Below are positions 53,322 through 60,133 of a stretch of 64,000 nt of DNA, piece by piece. The DNA is from Deltaproteobacteria bacterium (lineage in GTDB: Bacteria > Myxococcota_A > Polyangia > DRWM01 > JAAZOP01). Position numbers and translations under genes: made by a program. The stretch spans positions 1-64,000 of the forward strand of contig JACRCZ010000017.1 in NCBI GenBank assembly GCA_016218765.1. Direction: 5' to 3'. Under the pieces are notes generated by a model. That model was not told the DNA's origin. It saw only the letters and a program-made list of their open reading frames with translations, and did no database searches. Positions within the stretch are counted from its first letter, which is position 1, and the number at the start of each line of letters is the position of its first letter.

Positions 53322-54782
53322 GTGAACTGGCTCTTGCCCTCGGAATCCGGCAGCACCTCCCGGCGCTACTTCGTCACGGCCGCCGTGTGGATGGTGGTCG
53401 CCGTCACCGCCGGCCTGCTCGCCGCCATCGAAATGGTCGCCCCCGACGCCCTGGGCAACATCAAACCCCTCGTCTTCGGCCGCCTCCGCCCCATCCACAC
53501 CAACCTCATGCTCCTGGGCTGGGTCCCCGCCGCGCTCACCGGCGGCGTCCTCTACATCGTGCCCCGCGTCCTGGGCACGAAACTCTGGTCCGAACGCCTG
53601 GGCAACTTCTCCGTCTGGGCCTTCAACGCCCTGCTCCTCCTCGGCGTCGTCACCCTCGGCCACGGCATGACCCAGGGCCGCGAATACGCCGAGCTCATCC
53701 GCCCCCTCGACTTCGTCGTCCTCCTCTGGCTCTCCCTCGTCGGCACCAACCTCCTCATGACCGTCCGGCGCCGCACCGAGAAGCTCCTCTTCGTCTCCGT
53801 CTGGTACGCCTGCGGCGCCGTGCTGTGGACCTTCGTCGTCTACTCCTTCGGCAACGTCGTCTGGGACGCGCAAGGCGCCCTGCGCGGCCCCACGGACGCC
53901 CTGTGGCTCTGGTTCTACGGCCACAACACCGTCGGCCTGTGGCTCACGCCGCTCGCCATCGCCTGCGCCTACTGGATCATCCCGCGCGTCACCGGCGCGC
54001 CGCTGTGGTCCCACACCCTCTCCCTCGTCGGTTTCTGGGCCCTCCTCGCCATCTACACCCACACCGGCGGCCACCACCTGATCCAGGCCCCCGTGCCGCT
54101 GTGGATCAAGGTGCTCGGCGTCGTCGACTCGATCTGCATGCTCATCCCCGTCTTCACCTTCCTGGCCAACGTCTGGCTGCCGCTGCGCGAGCGCTGGGGC
54201 CGGATCCACGCCGACATCGGCGGGAAATTCGTCTTCGCGGGGACCGTCTTCTACGCCCTGACCTGCATCCAGGGCCCGCTCCAGTCGCTCCCCTCCATCC
54301 AGCGCGTCACCCACTTCACCCAGTGGGTCGTGGCCCACGCCCACCTCGCCGTCTTCGGCTTCGCCGGCATGATCGCCATGGGCACGATCTACCACGTCCT
54401 GCCGCTGGTCACCGGACGCCGCATCTACAGCCGTCGCATCGCCGATCTCCAGTACTGGGTCATGATCGTCGGCGTCATCGGCTTCTTCCTCGTGCTCACC
54501 GCCGCCGGTCTCCTCCAGGGACACGCCTGGCTCAACGGCGAGATGGTCTACCGCCTCCTGCCCGAGCTCAACATCTACCTCGTCCTGCGCGGCGCGATCG
54601 GCGTCGCCGTCGTCCTGGGCGCCTGCCTCCAGCTCGTCAACGTCATCATGACCATCCGCAAAGGCGAGCCCATCGCCGCCGAGCCCCCCCTTGGCGACCT
54701 TGGCGTCCCTTTGCGTCCTTTGCGCGAAATTCCCGAACGTGATGGCGCAGCCGCCCACCTCGACCCGAGGCCTTCGCCATGA
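53322..54782 (+). CDS. ccoN: cbb3-type cytochrome c oxidase subunit I
   Basis: This 486-residue heme-copper oxidase catalytic subunit has about twelve membrane helices. Ligand histidines are visible: LRPIHTNLMLLGW (low-spin heme), YGHNTVGLWLT (CuB), HTGGHHLIQAP (CuB pair) and WVVAHAHLAVFGFAG (heme b3 and heme b). The Tyr in LLAIYTHTGGHH fits the C-family cross-link region. GTG 53322 is the start, after AGAGGGAG. The last about 30 residues are encoded by a dispersed repeat (54685-54734) and are probably not ancestral. The stop overlaps the next ATG by ATGA. Confidence 0.93.
   Translation: MNWLLPSESGSTSRRYFVTAAVWMVVAVTAGLLAAIEMVAPDALGNIKPLVFGRLRPIHTNLMLLGWVPAALTGGVLYIVPRVLGTKLWSERLGNFSVWAFNALLLLGVVTLGHGMTQGREYAELIRPLDFVVLLWLSLVGTNLLMTVRRRTEKLLFVSVWYACGAVLWTFVVYSFGNVVWDAQGALRGPTDALWLWFYGHNTVGLWLTPLAIACAYWIIPRVTGAPLWSHTLSLVGFWALLAIYTHTGGHHLIQAPVPLWIKVLGVVDSICMLIPVFTFLANVWLPLRERWGRIHADIGGKFVFAGTVFYALTCIQGPLQSLPSIQRVTHFTQWVVAHAHLAVFGFAGMIAMGTIYHVLPLVTGRRIYSRRIADLQYWVMIVGVIGFFLVLTAAGLLQGHAWLNGEMVYRLLPELNIYLVLRGAIGVAVVLGACLQLVNVIMTIRKGEPIAAEPPLGDLGVPLRPLREIPERDGAAAHLDPRPSP
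54685..54734. repeat. dispersed repeat inside the ccoN 3' end
   Basis: TTGGCGACCTTGGCGTCCCT then TTTGCGTCCTTTGCGCG is a low-complexity spacer-type motif (related in style to 61623) lying within the last coding codons of ccoN, giving the tail EPPLGDLGVPLRPLREIP. Confidence 0.6.
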
Positions 54783-55867
54783 AGATGACGCCCTCCGCCC
54801 TCGTCGGCGGCACCCTCGCCGTCCTTTTCGCCATCATCGGCGTCGTCGTCATCCTCCCCGTCGTCTCCGACCCGGATCTGCCGTCGGCACAGGCCCGGCC
54901 CCGCACCACCCAGGAGCTCGAAGGCCGCGCCATCTACATCCGCGAGGGCTGCCAGTACTGCCACTCGCAGTACGTCCGCCGCGTGGATTGGGGACCGACC
55001 GCCGAACGCCTCGCACAGGCGGGCGACTACCACTACGACGAGCCGCAGCTCTTCGGCTCCGAGCGCACCGGCCCCGACCTCTCCCAGGCCGGCGGCCAGC
55101 ACCCCGACGACTGGCACGTGGCGCACTTCGTCAATCCCCGCTTCACCCGCCCCGAGTCGATCATGCCCCCGTTCGACTTCCTCACCGACCGCGAGCTGGC
55201 CAACCTCGTGCGCTACGTCCAGTCCCTCGGCCTCCGCGACGCCGACGCACGCATGGCTCGCCAGGCGGAATGGCACGCGCAAGCGCTCGCCGCGTACCGC
55301 GCCGGGCCGGATGCCAACGTCGCGTGGCTGCACAAGAACGTCCCCGCCGGCTGGGTCACCGTCCCCAACCCCTACCCCGCCGACGAATCGTCGCTCGCCC
55401 GCGGCGCCCACGTCTACCAGACCTTCTGCCTCGGCTGCCACGGCCCCGTGGGCGACGGGCAGGGCCCGGCCGCCCCGAATCTCGATCCCCCGCCCCTCAA
55501 CTTCACCACCCTGCGCCGCGCCGGCGTCTCGGGCGGCGTCCTCTACTACCAGATCATGAACGGCATCACCGGCACCTCCATGCCGTACTTCAAGCACGAG
55601 CTGGAATCCGAGAAGATCTGGGACGTGGGCAACTACCTCCTCGTGTACTTCCTGTCCGGGCGAGAGTCCGGCACCGACGGGCAGGCAATCGATGCCGCCT
55701 TCGAAGGTCCCCCCGTCCCGACCTGGAATCCCCGCGAGCCCGCCCCCGGCAGCGCCCTGTTGCCCTCCACCAGCCACCAGCCCCGCCCTGAGCCTGCCCG
55801 CCCCGAGCAAAGCCGAGGGGTCGAAGGGCTACCAGCCACCAGCCCTCCCCCGGGAGGCGCGCCGTGA
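54779..55867 (+). CDS. fused CcoO/CcoP-type di-heme cytochrome c, cbb3 oxidase
   Basis: This 362-residue protein has one N-terminal membrane helix (LVGGTLAVLFAIIGVVVILPVV) and two CxxCH hemes. The first (EGCQYCHSQYVRR) is the CcoO/FixO signature, with DTRTGPDLSQAGG-type and IMPPFDFL (Met) features. The second (FCLGCHGPVGDGQGPAAPNL... TSMPYF) is of CcoP type. It therefore merges CcoO with one CcoP heme domain; the CcoP membrane anchor is a separate gene at 56120. The last about 40 residues are repeat-derived (SHQPRPEPARPEQSRGVEG). ATG overlaps ccoN. Confidence 0.85.
   Translation: MKMTPSALVGGTLAVLFAIIGVVVILPVVSDPDLPSAQARPRTTQELEGRAIYIREGCQYCHSQYVRRVDWGPTAERLAQAGDYHYDEPQLFGSERTGPDLSQAGGQHPDDWHVAHFVNPRFTRPESIMPPFDFLTDRELANLVRYVQSLGLRDADARMARQAEWHAQALAAYRAGPDANVAWLHKNVPAGWVTVPNPYPADESSLARGAHVYQTFCLGCHGPVGDGQGPAAPNLDPPPLNFTTLRRAGVSGGVLYYQIMNGITGTSMPYFKHELESEKIWDVGNYLLVYFLSGRESGTDGQAIDAAFEGPPVPTWNPREPAPGSALLPSTSHQPRPEPARPEQSRGVEGLPATSPPPGGAP
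55767..55844. repeat. composite dispersed repeat in the 3' end of the CcoO/P gene
   Basis: CCACCAGCCACCAG, then CCCTGAGCCTGCCC..., AGCAAAGCCGAGGGGTCGAA and again ACCAGCCACCAGCC. The inner part resembles the CCTGAGCGAAGCCGAAGGG element at 61653-61672. It is translated as the protein's tail. Confidence 0.75.
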
Positions 55868-56109
55868 GCTTCATCCGCTTCTGGCTCGGTTTCTCCATGT
55901 TCGGCTTGTCCGCCGCGACCGCCCTCCTGTTCTGGGCCTTCCGCACCCGCCAGTTCCGCGAACCGGACCGCGCGGCGTGCCTGCCGCTGGCCGATGCCGC
56001 CGCCGCACCACCCATCCGCTGGTCGCGCGAGTCGATCGTCCTGGTGGCGTTCCTGGGCGTCGGCCTGGCGCTGCTGCTCGCCACCGTCGTCTTCTCGGCG
56101 GTGTGGTAG
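55864..56109 (+). CDS. CcoS-like cbb3 oxidase assembly protein
   Basis: This 81-residue protein has an N-terminal membrane helix followed by LLFWAFRTRQFREPDRAACLPL, close to the CcoS pattern F-x-W-A-x-R-x-x-Q-F-D-D-L. A second helix near the end (LVAFLGVGLALLLATVVFSAVW) is not usual for CcoS, so it may be an unusual relative. GTG 55864 overlaps the CcoO/P stop (GTGA). Role in heme-copper centre assembly is inferred from position and motif. Confidence 0.6.
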   Translation: MSFIRFWLGFSMFGLSAATALLFWAFRTRQFREPDRAACLPLADAAAAPPIRWSRESIVLVAFLGVGLALLLATVVFSAVW

Positions 56110-56119
56110 GGAGGGACCG

Positions 56120-56398
56120 ATGCTGCCGTACCTCGAGCTGCACATCCAATCGCTGGTCCTCCTTTTCGGCTACGGCCTGCTCGGCTTCTTCGCGCTCGCC
56201 CTCGCCCACTCGGGCCGCGATCTCGTCGTCGGCCGCCCGCGTGAGCCCGAGGCGACGGCGGTCGAGGAGCACGACGGAATCCGCGAGCACCACGGTCGCG
56301 TCCCGCTGTTCCTCGTCCTGCTCTACGTCGGCCTGGCCGTCTGGGCCGTGCTCTACGTCCTCGCCCACGCCTGCTGGGGCATGGACTTCGGCGGCTAG
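56120..56398 (+). CDS. CcoP N-terminal-like membrane protein without hemes
   Basis: This 92-residue protein has two membrane helices (YLELHIQSLVLLFGYGLLGFFALALA and VPLFLVLLYVGLAVWAVLYVLAHACWG). Between them lies EEHDGIREHHGRVPLF, which matches the CcoP N-terminal signature of a Y/H-DGI-x-E run just before a membrane helix. The heme domains of CcoP are missing from it and one appears fused to CcoO upstream. It is probably the split-off anchor of CcoP. ATG 56120 follows GGAGGGACC. Confidence 0.65.
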   Translation: MLPYLELHIQSLVLLFGYGLLGFFALALAHSGRDLVVGRPREPEATAVEEHDGIREHHGRVPLFLVLLYVGLAVWAVLYVLAHACWGMDFGG

Positions 56399-56482
56399 GG
56401 GGGAGGGCGGAGGAGTGCGGAGGAGTGCGGGGAGGGCGGGGGAGGGCGGGAAGGGCGGGAAGGGCGGCGGGCTTGCCCGCCG
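56399..56482. repeat. G-rich tract and palindrome before the small membrane gene
   Basis: Many G3-G5 runs with short spacers lie between 56399 and 56470 (GGGGAGGGCGGGGGAGGG type), able to form a G-quadruplex on the plus strand. A palindrome CGGCGGGCTTGCCCGCCG follows at 56465-56482. Confidence 0.6.
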
Positions 56483-56521
56483 AAGCCGCAGGCGAACGCG
56501 GGAGCGGGAGTGGAGAGCACG

Positions 56522-56701
56522 ATGATTCCGGAAGACCGAAGGGCCTGGTACCTGGTGGCGCTGATCATCGTCCTCGTCCTCGCGTTCGGCGCGCTGGTCT
56601 ACTTCAAGATCCGCGAACCCGCCGCCAGGCCGTGGGACTACGGCACCACCCCCTTCGTCCCCGGCCAGTCGCAATACGGAATCCACCGGGGGACGCCATG
56701 A
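56522..56701 (+). CDS. small single-pass membrane protein in respiratory locus
   Basis: This 59-residue protein has one helix (WYLVALIIVLVLAFGALVYF) and a tail RPWDYGTTPFVPGQSQYGIHRG. It is placed where CcoQ-like or ActE-accompanying small subunits are found, but I recognise no family. ATG 56522 has GGAGAGC upstream and its TGA overlaps the next ATG (ATGA). A minor oxidase subunit is likely. Confidence 0.55.
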   Translation: MIPEDRRAWYLVALIIVLVLAFGALVYFKIREPAARPWDYGTTPFVPGQSQYGIHRGTP

Positions 56702-57273
56702 GGGCGAGCGGTCGAGCGGTCGAGCGGCCGAGCGGTCGAGCGGCCGAGCGGCCGAGCGGCGGTCGGCGGTCGGCGGTCGGCGGTCGGTTGGCGGCGACGA
56801 TCTGCCTGCTGGCGGCGGTTGCCGCCGGGTGCGACGAGCGGATGCGGGACCAGCCGTCGCTCATGCCCCATGACAAGCCGCTGCTGAGCATGCCCGCCGG
56901 AGTCGTCCCCGTCTCGGGCGGTGAACCCGCAGCCTCAGTCGAAGAGGCGGCAGCGTTGGAAAACCCCGTGGCGAACGTGCCGGAAGAGCTGGAGCGAGGT
57001 GCACTCGCCTACCGTCGCTTCTGCGGCCACTGTCACGGCGCGTCCGGACGCGGTTGGACCGTCGTCGGCGCCAGCCTCGACCCGGCCCCGACCGACCTCT
57101 CGCTCGCCGTCCCCGCCCGTACCGACGGCGAGCTCTTCGGCATCATCACGTTCGGCGCCAAGACGTCCCCCGCCCTCGGCCCGTTCATCGACGTCAACGA
57201 CCGCTGGCGGATCGTCCGCTGGCTCCGCGTCCTCCCCACCGCCTCGTCCAGCGCCGCCGCCGGGACGCCGTAG
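56698..57273 (+). CDS. actE: alternative complex III monoheme cytochrome c, subunit E
   Basis: This protein of about 191 residues ends a signal with lipobox AAGC, so it is a lipoprotein. ActE-like features are MRDQPSLMPHDKPLLSMPAGVVP, ENPV, heme CxxCH in RFCGHCHGASGRG and a late DRWRIVRWLRVLP. The usual distal Met of the G-x-x-MP segment is not seen (KTSPALGPFID). The first about 30 residues (SGRAVERP, SGRAAERP) are encoded by the octamer repeat; TTG 56788 would give a cleaner signal (AATICLLAAVAAGC) and may be the true start. It is displaced from its usual place between actD and actF. Confidence 0.82.
   Translation: MRASGRAVERPSGRAAERPSGGRRSAVGGRLAATICLLAAVAAGCDERMRDQPSLMPHDKPLLSMPAGVVPVSGGEPAASVEEAAALENPVANVPEELERGALAYRRFCGHCHGASGRGWTVVGASLDPAPTDLSLAVPARTDGELFGIITFGAKTSPALGPFIDVNDRWRIVRWLRVLPTASSSAAAGTP
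56705..56787. repeat. GAGCGGTC octamer then GTCGGCG heptamer tandem repeat
   Basis: Seven octamer units (GAGCGGTC or GAGCGGCC) from 56705 to 56760 run into heptamers GTCGGCG. It is the inverse-complement of the octamer at 42109-42148. It encodes the doubled SGRAVERP-type peptide at the start of the actE frame. Confidence 0.9.
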
Positions 57274-57307
57274 GGCCCGCTCCGGCCGCCGCGGCCACAT
57301 CCGGCGG

Positions 57308-58444
57308 CTACGTGCAGCCGCACAGCGAGCGATAGCAGGGGTCGCACGAGGGACTGGCGCAGCACGTGCCCGCCGTGCTGCCGTCGGGATTGCCGCAGTT
57401 GTTGAGGTCGCGACACGTCCCGTCGCAGCACTCGAACCGCGGTCCCGACGTGCACTCCGGCGGACAGCATCCCGTGCAGCTCCCGCAGTGCCGCTCGTCC
57501 GTCGCCAGATCGAAGCACTCGCCCCAGCAACAGGACGGCATTGCCCCCGAGCAAGCACGCCCGCACGTGCCGCAGTGGCTCGCGTCCCACTGCAGGTCGA
57601 ACCCCTCGTCCGTCAACGTGTCGCAGTCGTCGTCCAGCACGTTGCACGCCTCGACCGAGCTCGGCGTGGCGTCGCTGCACTGCAACCCGCCCCCGGCGTC
57701 GCACACCACCACGCCCTCCTCGCACAGATCGCCGTCCAGGCCGTCGCACGGCACGCCGAGTCCCATGCCCTCGTCGGTCGATGTGTCGCAGTCGTCGTCG
57801 TGCCCGTTGCACGACTCCGGAAACGCACAGTCCCCGGCGCACGTGGCGCAATCCTCCCCGGGGGCGTCGCACGCGTCGTCGCCGCAGCACGGGGAGCAGT
57901 CCGCGGGACACGCCGCGCAAGGCTCGTCGCACGCCCCGTTCGGACACGTCACCGGACAGTCCGCCGGACACGAGCCGTTGGTCTCGCCCCCGTTGCACAC
58001 GCCGTCGCCGCAGCACGGGGAGCAATCGACTGGACACGCCGCACACGGCTCGGTGCACTCGCCGTCCCCGCAGCACGGCGCGCAGTCCGCGGGACACGCC
58101 GCACACGGCTCGTCGCACGCCCCGTTCGGGCAGCTCCCCGGACAGTCCCCCGGGCACGACTCGGGCGTCTCTCCGCCCGAGCACCTGCCGTCGCCGCACG
58201 CCGGCCCGCCGCCGTCGTCGCCGGGTCCCCCGTCTTCCACCCCGTCCGACACCCCCTCCTCCACGCCGTCCGACACCCCCTCCTCCGCCCCGTCCGACGC
58301 CCCCTCCCACACCGCTTCGCCGTCCACACCGGCGTCCCGCTCGGGCGCGTCCCAGTTCAGCGAACATCCGGCCAGAACGAACAGCACCGCGACCGCCGCG
58401 GACCCGCCGCCCGGACGGCGGCACGCGACGACGACCGACCCCAT
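57308..58444 (-). CDS. Cys-rich lipoprotein with CGDG and MopE-like repeats
   Basis: This 378-residue lipoprotein has lipobox VLAGC at about 22-26 and a negatively charged linker. At least five short units follow, such as CGDGxCxGGETxxxCPxDC and EPCAACPxDCxPCCG, then two MopE-like units (SCNGHDDDCDTSTDE and ACNVLDDDCDTLTDE). The last third is a Cys-dense region (HCGTCGRAC, CCWGECFDLATDERHCGSC, NNCGNPD). These modules resemble those of other lipoproteins in the window. The start is ATG 58444. DNA units within the gene repeat almost exactly (the AACPADC region). Confidence 0.7.
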   Translation of the reverse strand: MGSVVVACRRPGGGSAAVAVLFVLAGCSLNWDAPERDAGVDGEAVWEGASDGAEEGVSDGVEEGVSDGVEDGGPGDDGGGPACGDGRCSGGETPESCPGDCPGSCPNGACDEPCAACPADCAPCCGDGECTEPCAACPVDCSPCCGDGVCNGGETNGSCPADCPVTCPNGACDEPCAACPADCSPCCGDDACDAPGEDCATCAGDCAFPESCNGHDDDCDTSTDEGMGLGVPCDGLDGDLCEEGVVVCDAGGGLQCSDATPSSVEACNVLDDDCDTLTDEGFDLQWDASHCGTCGRACSGAMPSCCWGECFDLATDERHCGSCTGCCPPECTSGPRFECCDGTCRDLNNCGNPDGSTAGTCCASPSCDPCYRSLCGCT

Positions 58445-58518
58445 CGTTCCGCTGCGCAACACCTGCACCTCCGCCACCCCGCACCATCGCACTGCACCCG
58501 GGTCCCGCGCAAGCGACC

Positions 58519-58558
58519 CCGCCGGCACCCATCCGACCCCCGCGGGCCGAACGTGGTT
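58519..58558. repeat. direct repeat, left copy flanking the AAA/DUF234 gene
   Basis: CCGCCGGCACCCATCCGACC and CCCGCGGGCCGAACGTGGTT together form a 40-base copy. 35 of 40 positions match the copy at 60041-60080. Confidence 0.85.
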
Positions 58559-58592
58559 GTCTCTGCCGGAAACTCCGTAGGCACCAGCCCGG

Positions 58593-59972
58593 TCAACGGA
58601 ACACGACCGAACCGGGGACGAGCTGGACGCCGCGAGCGGCGGCGGAACGCGCCAGACCCTGAACGAATCCGCTCTGCGAAAAGACCGCCGGACGCACGCG
58701 CTCGCGAACCGCGGGCGCCAGACGCGAAATGCGCTCCCTCAACCGCTCGATCACCGGCGCCCCGACGGGCGCCGCCGTCGCCTTGCACTCGCCGATCAGG
58801 TACGACCCGTCGGACAACTCGGCCACGAGATCCAGCTCGTTCAACCCGCCCGTGGAGTCCTTCCACCAGTGCCGTCCCACGTGCATCGCGTACGTACCCC
58901 CCGGTCCCCCACGCACCGCCACGTGACGCCGACACGCCGCCTCGAACGAGCTCCCGAGGAACGTCGGCAGGGCCGGCAACACCCGCTCGCGGAAGTGCCG
59001 CGCCCCGTGACCGGCCGCCACGACGTCCCGCGCCGGCAAGACGAACGTGCACCAGAAACGCACGAACGGGTCGGCAACCGCGTACAGTCCCTTGCGCGAC
59101 TTCTCCGGCGCCGGGTCGAAGAACGGCGTTCGGCGCTCGATCAGTCCCAGCTCGATCAACGTCGCCAGGTAGCGGTTCACCGACGCCGCCGCCAACCGGC
59201 ACCGATCCGCGATCTCCGTCTGCCGCGTCGCGCCGCCCGCCACGGCGACCAGGATCGACAGGTACGTCGCCGGCTCGCGCAGCTCGGTGTTCATCAGGAA
59301 CGGCACCTCCTCGAACAGGAATCCGCCCGGCGAGAACGCCTCCGTCGCTACCGTCACCCGCCAATCGTCGCCGCCGCGAAGCCGCGCAAGGTACGCCGGA
59401 ATCCCGCCCAGGATCCCCCACAGCGCAAGCCGCTCGGCCGGAACGGTCGCCGGAGCGAACGCCCCGACGTGCCACGGCTCCAACGGCGAAAGACGCAGCG
59501 ACCCCGTCCGCCGCCCGAACAACGGCGAGCGTTCGGCCAGCAGCTCGCGCTCCATGAAGCCGATCGCCGAGCCGCACAGCACGACGAAGAGTCGCGTCGA
59601 ACGCCCCGCGCTGTCCCACCAGCGCTGGAACACCCCGGTCAGGCCGGGCGTGCCGCCGGCCAGCACGGGAAACTCGTCCAGCACCAACGCCAACCGTTCG
59701 CCACCCGACCGCTCGACCACCCGTTCGAGCGCCGCCTCCCACGACTCGAACCGTACCCCCGGCATGCCCAGCGCCGCGGCGAAACCGCGCAGGTTGTCCG
59801 GCTCGCGGACCGGCGCCGCCGTGTACGCCACGTGCGGCCGGTCGGCGCAGAACCGCCCCGCCAGCTCGGTCTTCCCCACCCGCCGCCGGCCCCACAGGAC
59901 GAGCAGTTCCGCATCGCTTCCCGCCCACCGCCGCTCCCAGTCCGCCAGCTCCGCCTCGCGATCCACAAACAT
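58593..59972 (-). CDS. AAA ATPase with DUF234/PD-(D/E)XK-like C-terminus
   Basis: This 459-residue protein begins MFVDREAELADWERRW, the start seen in the archaeal-type ATPase/DUF234 family. Walker A is WGRRRVGKTEL at about 32-38, Walker B-type LALVLDEFPVL, sensor LFVVLCGSAIG, then a winged-helix region (RQTEIADRCRLAAASVNRYLATLIELGLIERR). The C-terminal nuclease-like motif is NELDLVAEL...YLIGECK (D...ExK). ATG 59972 with GGAGG is chosen over GTG 59984. The gene stands alone between direct repeats of about 40 bases. Function unknown; family members are often mobile or defence-linked. Confidence 0.85.
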   Translation of the reverse strand: MFVDREAELADWERRWAGSDAELLVLWGRRRVGKTELAGRFCADRPHVAYTAAPVREPDNLRGFAAALGMPGVRFESWEAALERVVERSGGERLALVLDEFPVLAGGTPGLTGVFQRWWDSAGRSTRLFVVLCGSAIGFMERELLAERSPLFGRRTGSLRLSPLEPWHVGAFAPATVPAERLALWGILGGIPAYLARLRGGDDWRVTVATEAFSPGGFLFEEVPFLMNTELREPATYLSILVAVAGGATRQTEIADRCRLAAASVNRYLATLIELGLIERRTPFFDPAPEKSRKGLYAVADPFVRFWCTFVLPARDVVAAGHGARHFRERVLPALPTFLGSSFEAACRRHVAVRGGPGGTYAMHVGRHWWKDSTGGLNELDLVAELSDGSYLIGECKATAAPVGAPVIERLRERISRLAPAVRERVRPAVFSQSGFVQGLARSAAARGVQLVPGSVVFR

Positions 59973-60040
59973 CCCGGCCTCCACGCCGGAACGAGATTAT
60001 CAGAATCGCGATCCTAAAGACAAGTCGCTCCGGCCCGCGA

Positions 60041-60080
60041 CCGCCGGCGCCCATTCGACCCCTGCGGGCCGAACGTGATA
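60041..60080. repeat. direct repeat, right copy flanking the AAA/DUF234 gene
   Basis: CCGCCGGCGCCCATTCGACC and CCTGCGGGCCGAACGTGATA: 35 of 40 bases are identical to 58519-58558. The two copies lie 1,522 bases apart and flank the AAA/DUF234 gene. Confidence 0.85.
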
Positions 60081-60133
60081 CACGACGCGGGAAGGGGACG
60101 AGGCGCCGCGAGCGGCGGCGCCGCGGATGCCGG

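Noticed and set aside
57900-58150. CRISPR-like repeats near the Cys-rich lipoprotein
   Set aside because: The repeats are in-frame coding duplications of EPCAACPxDC-type modules.
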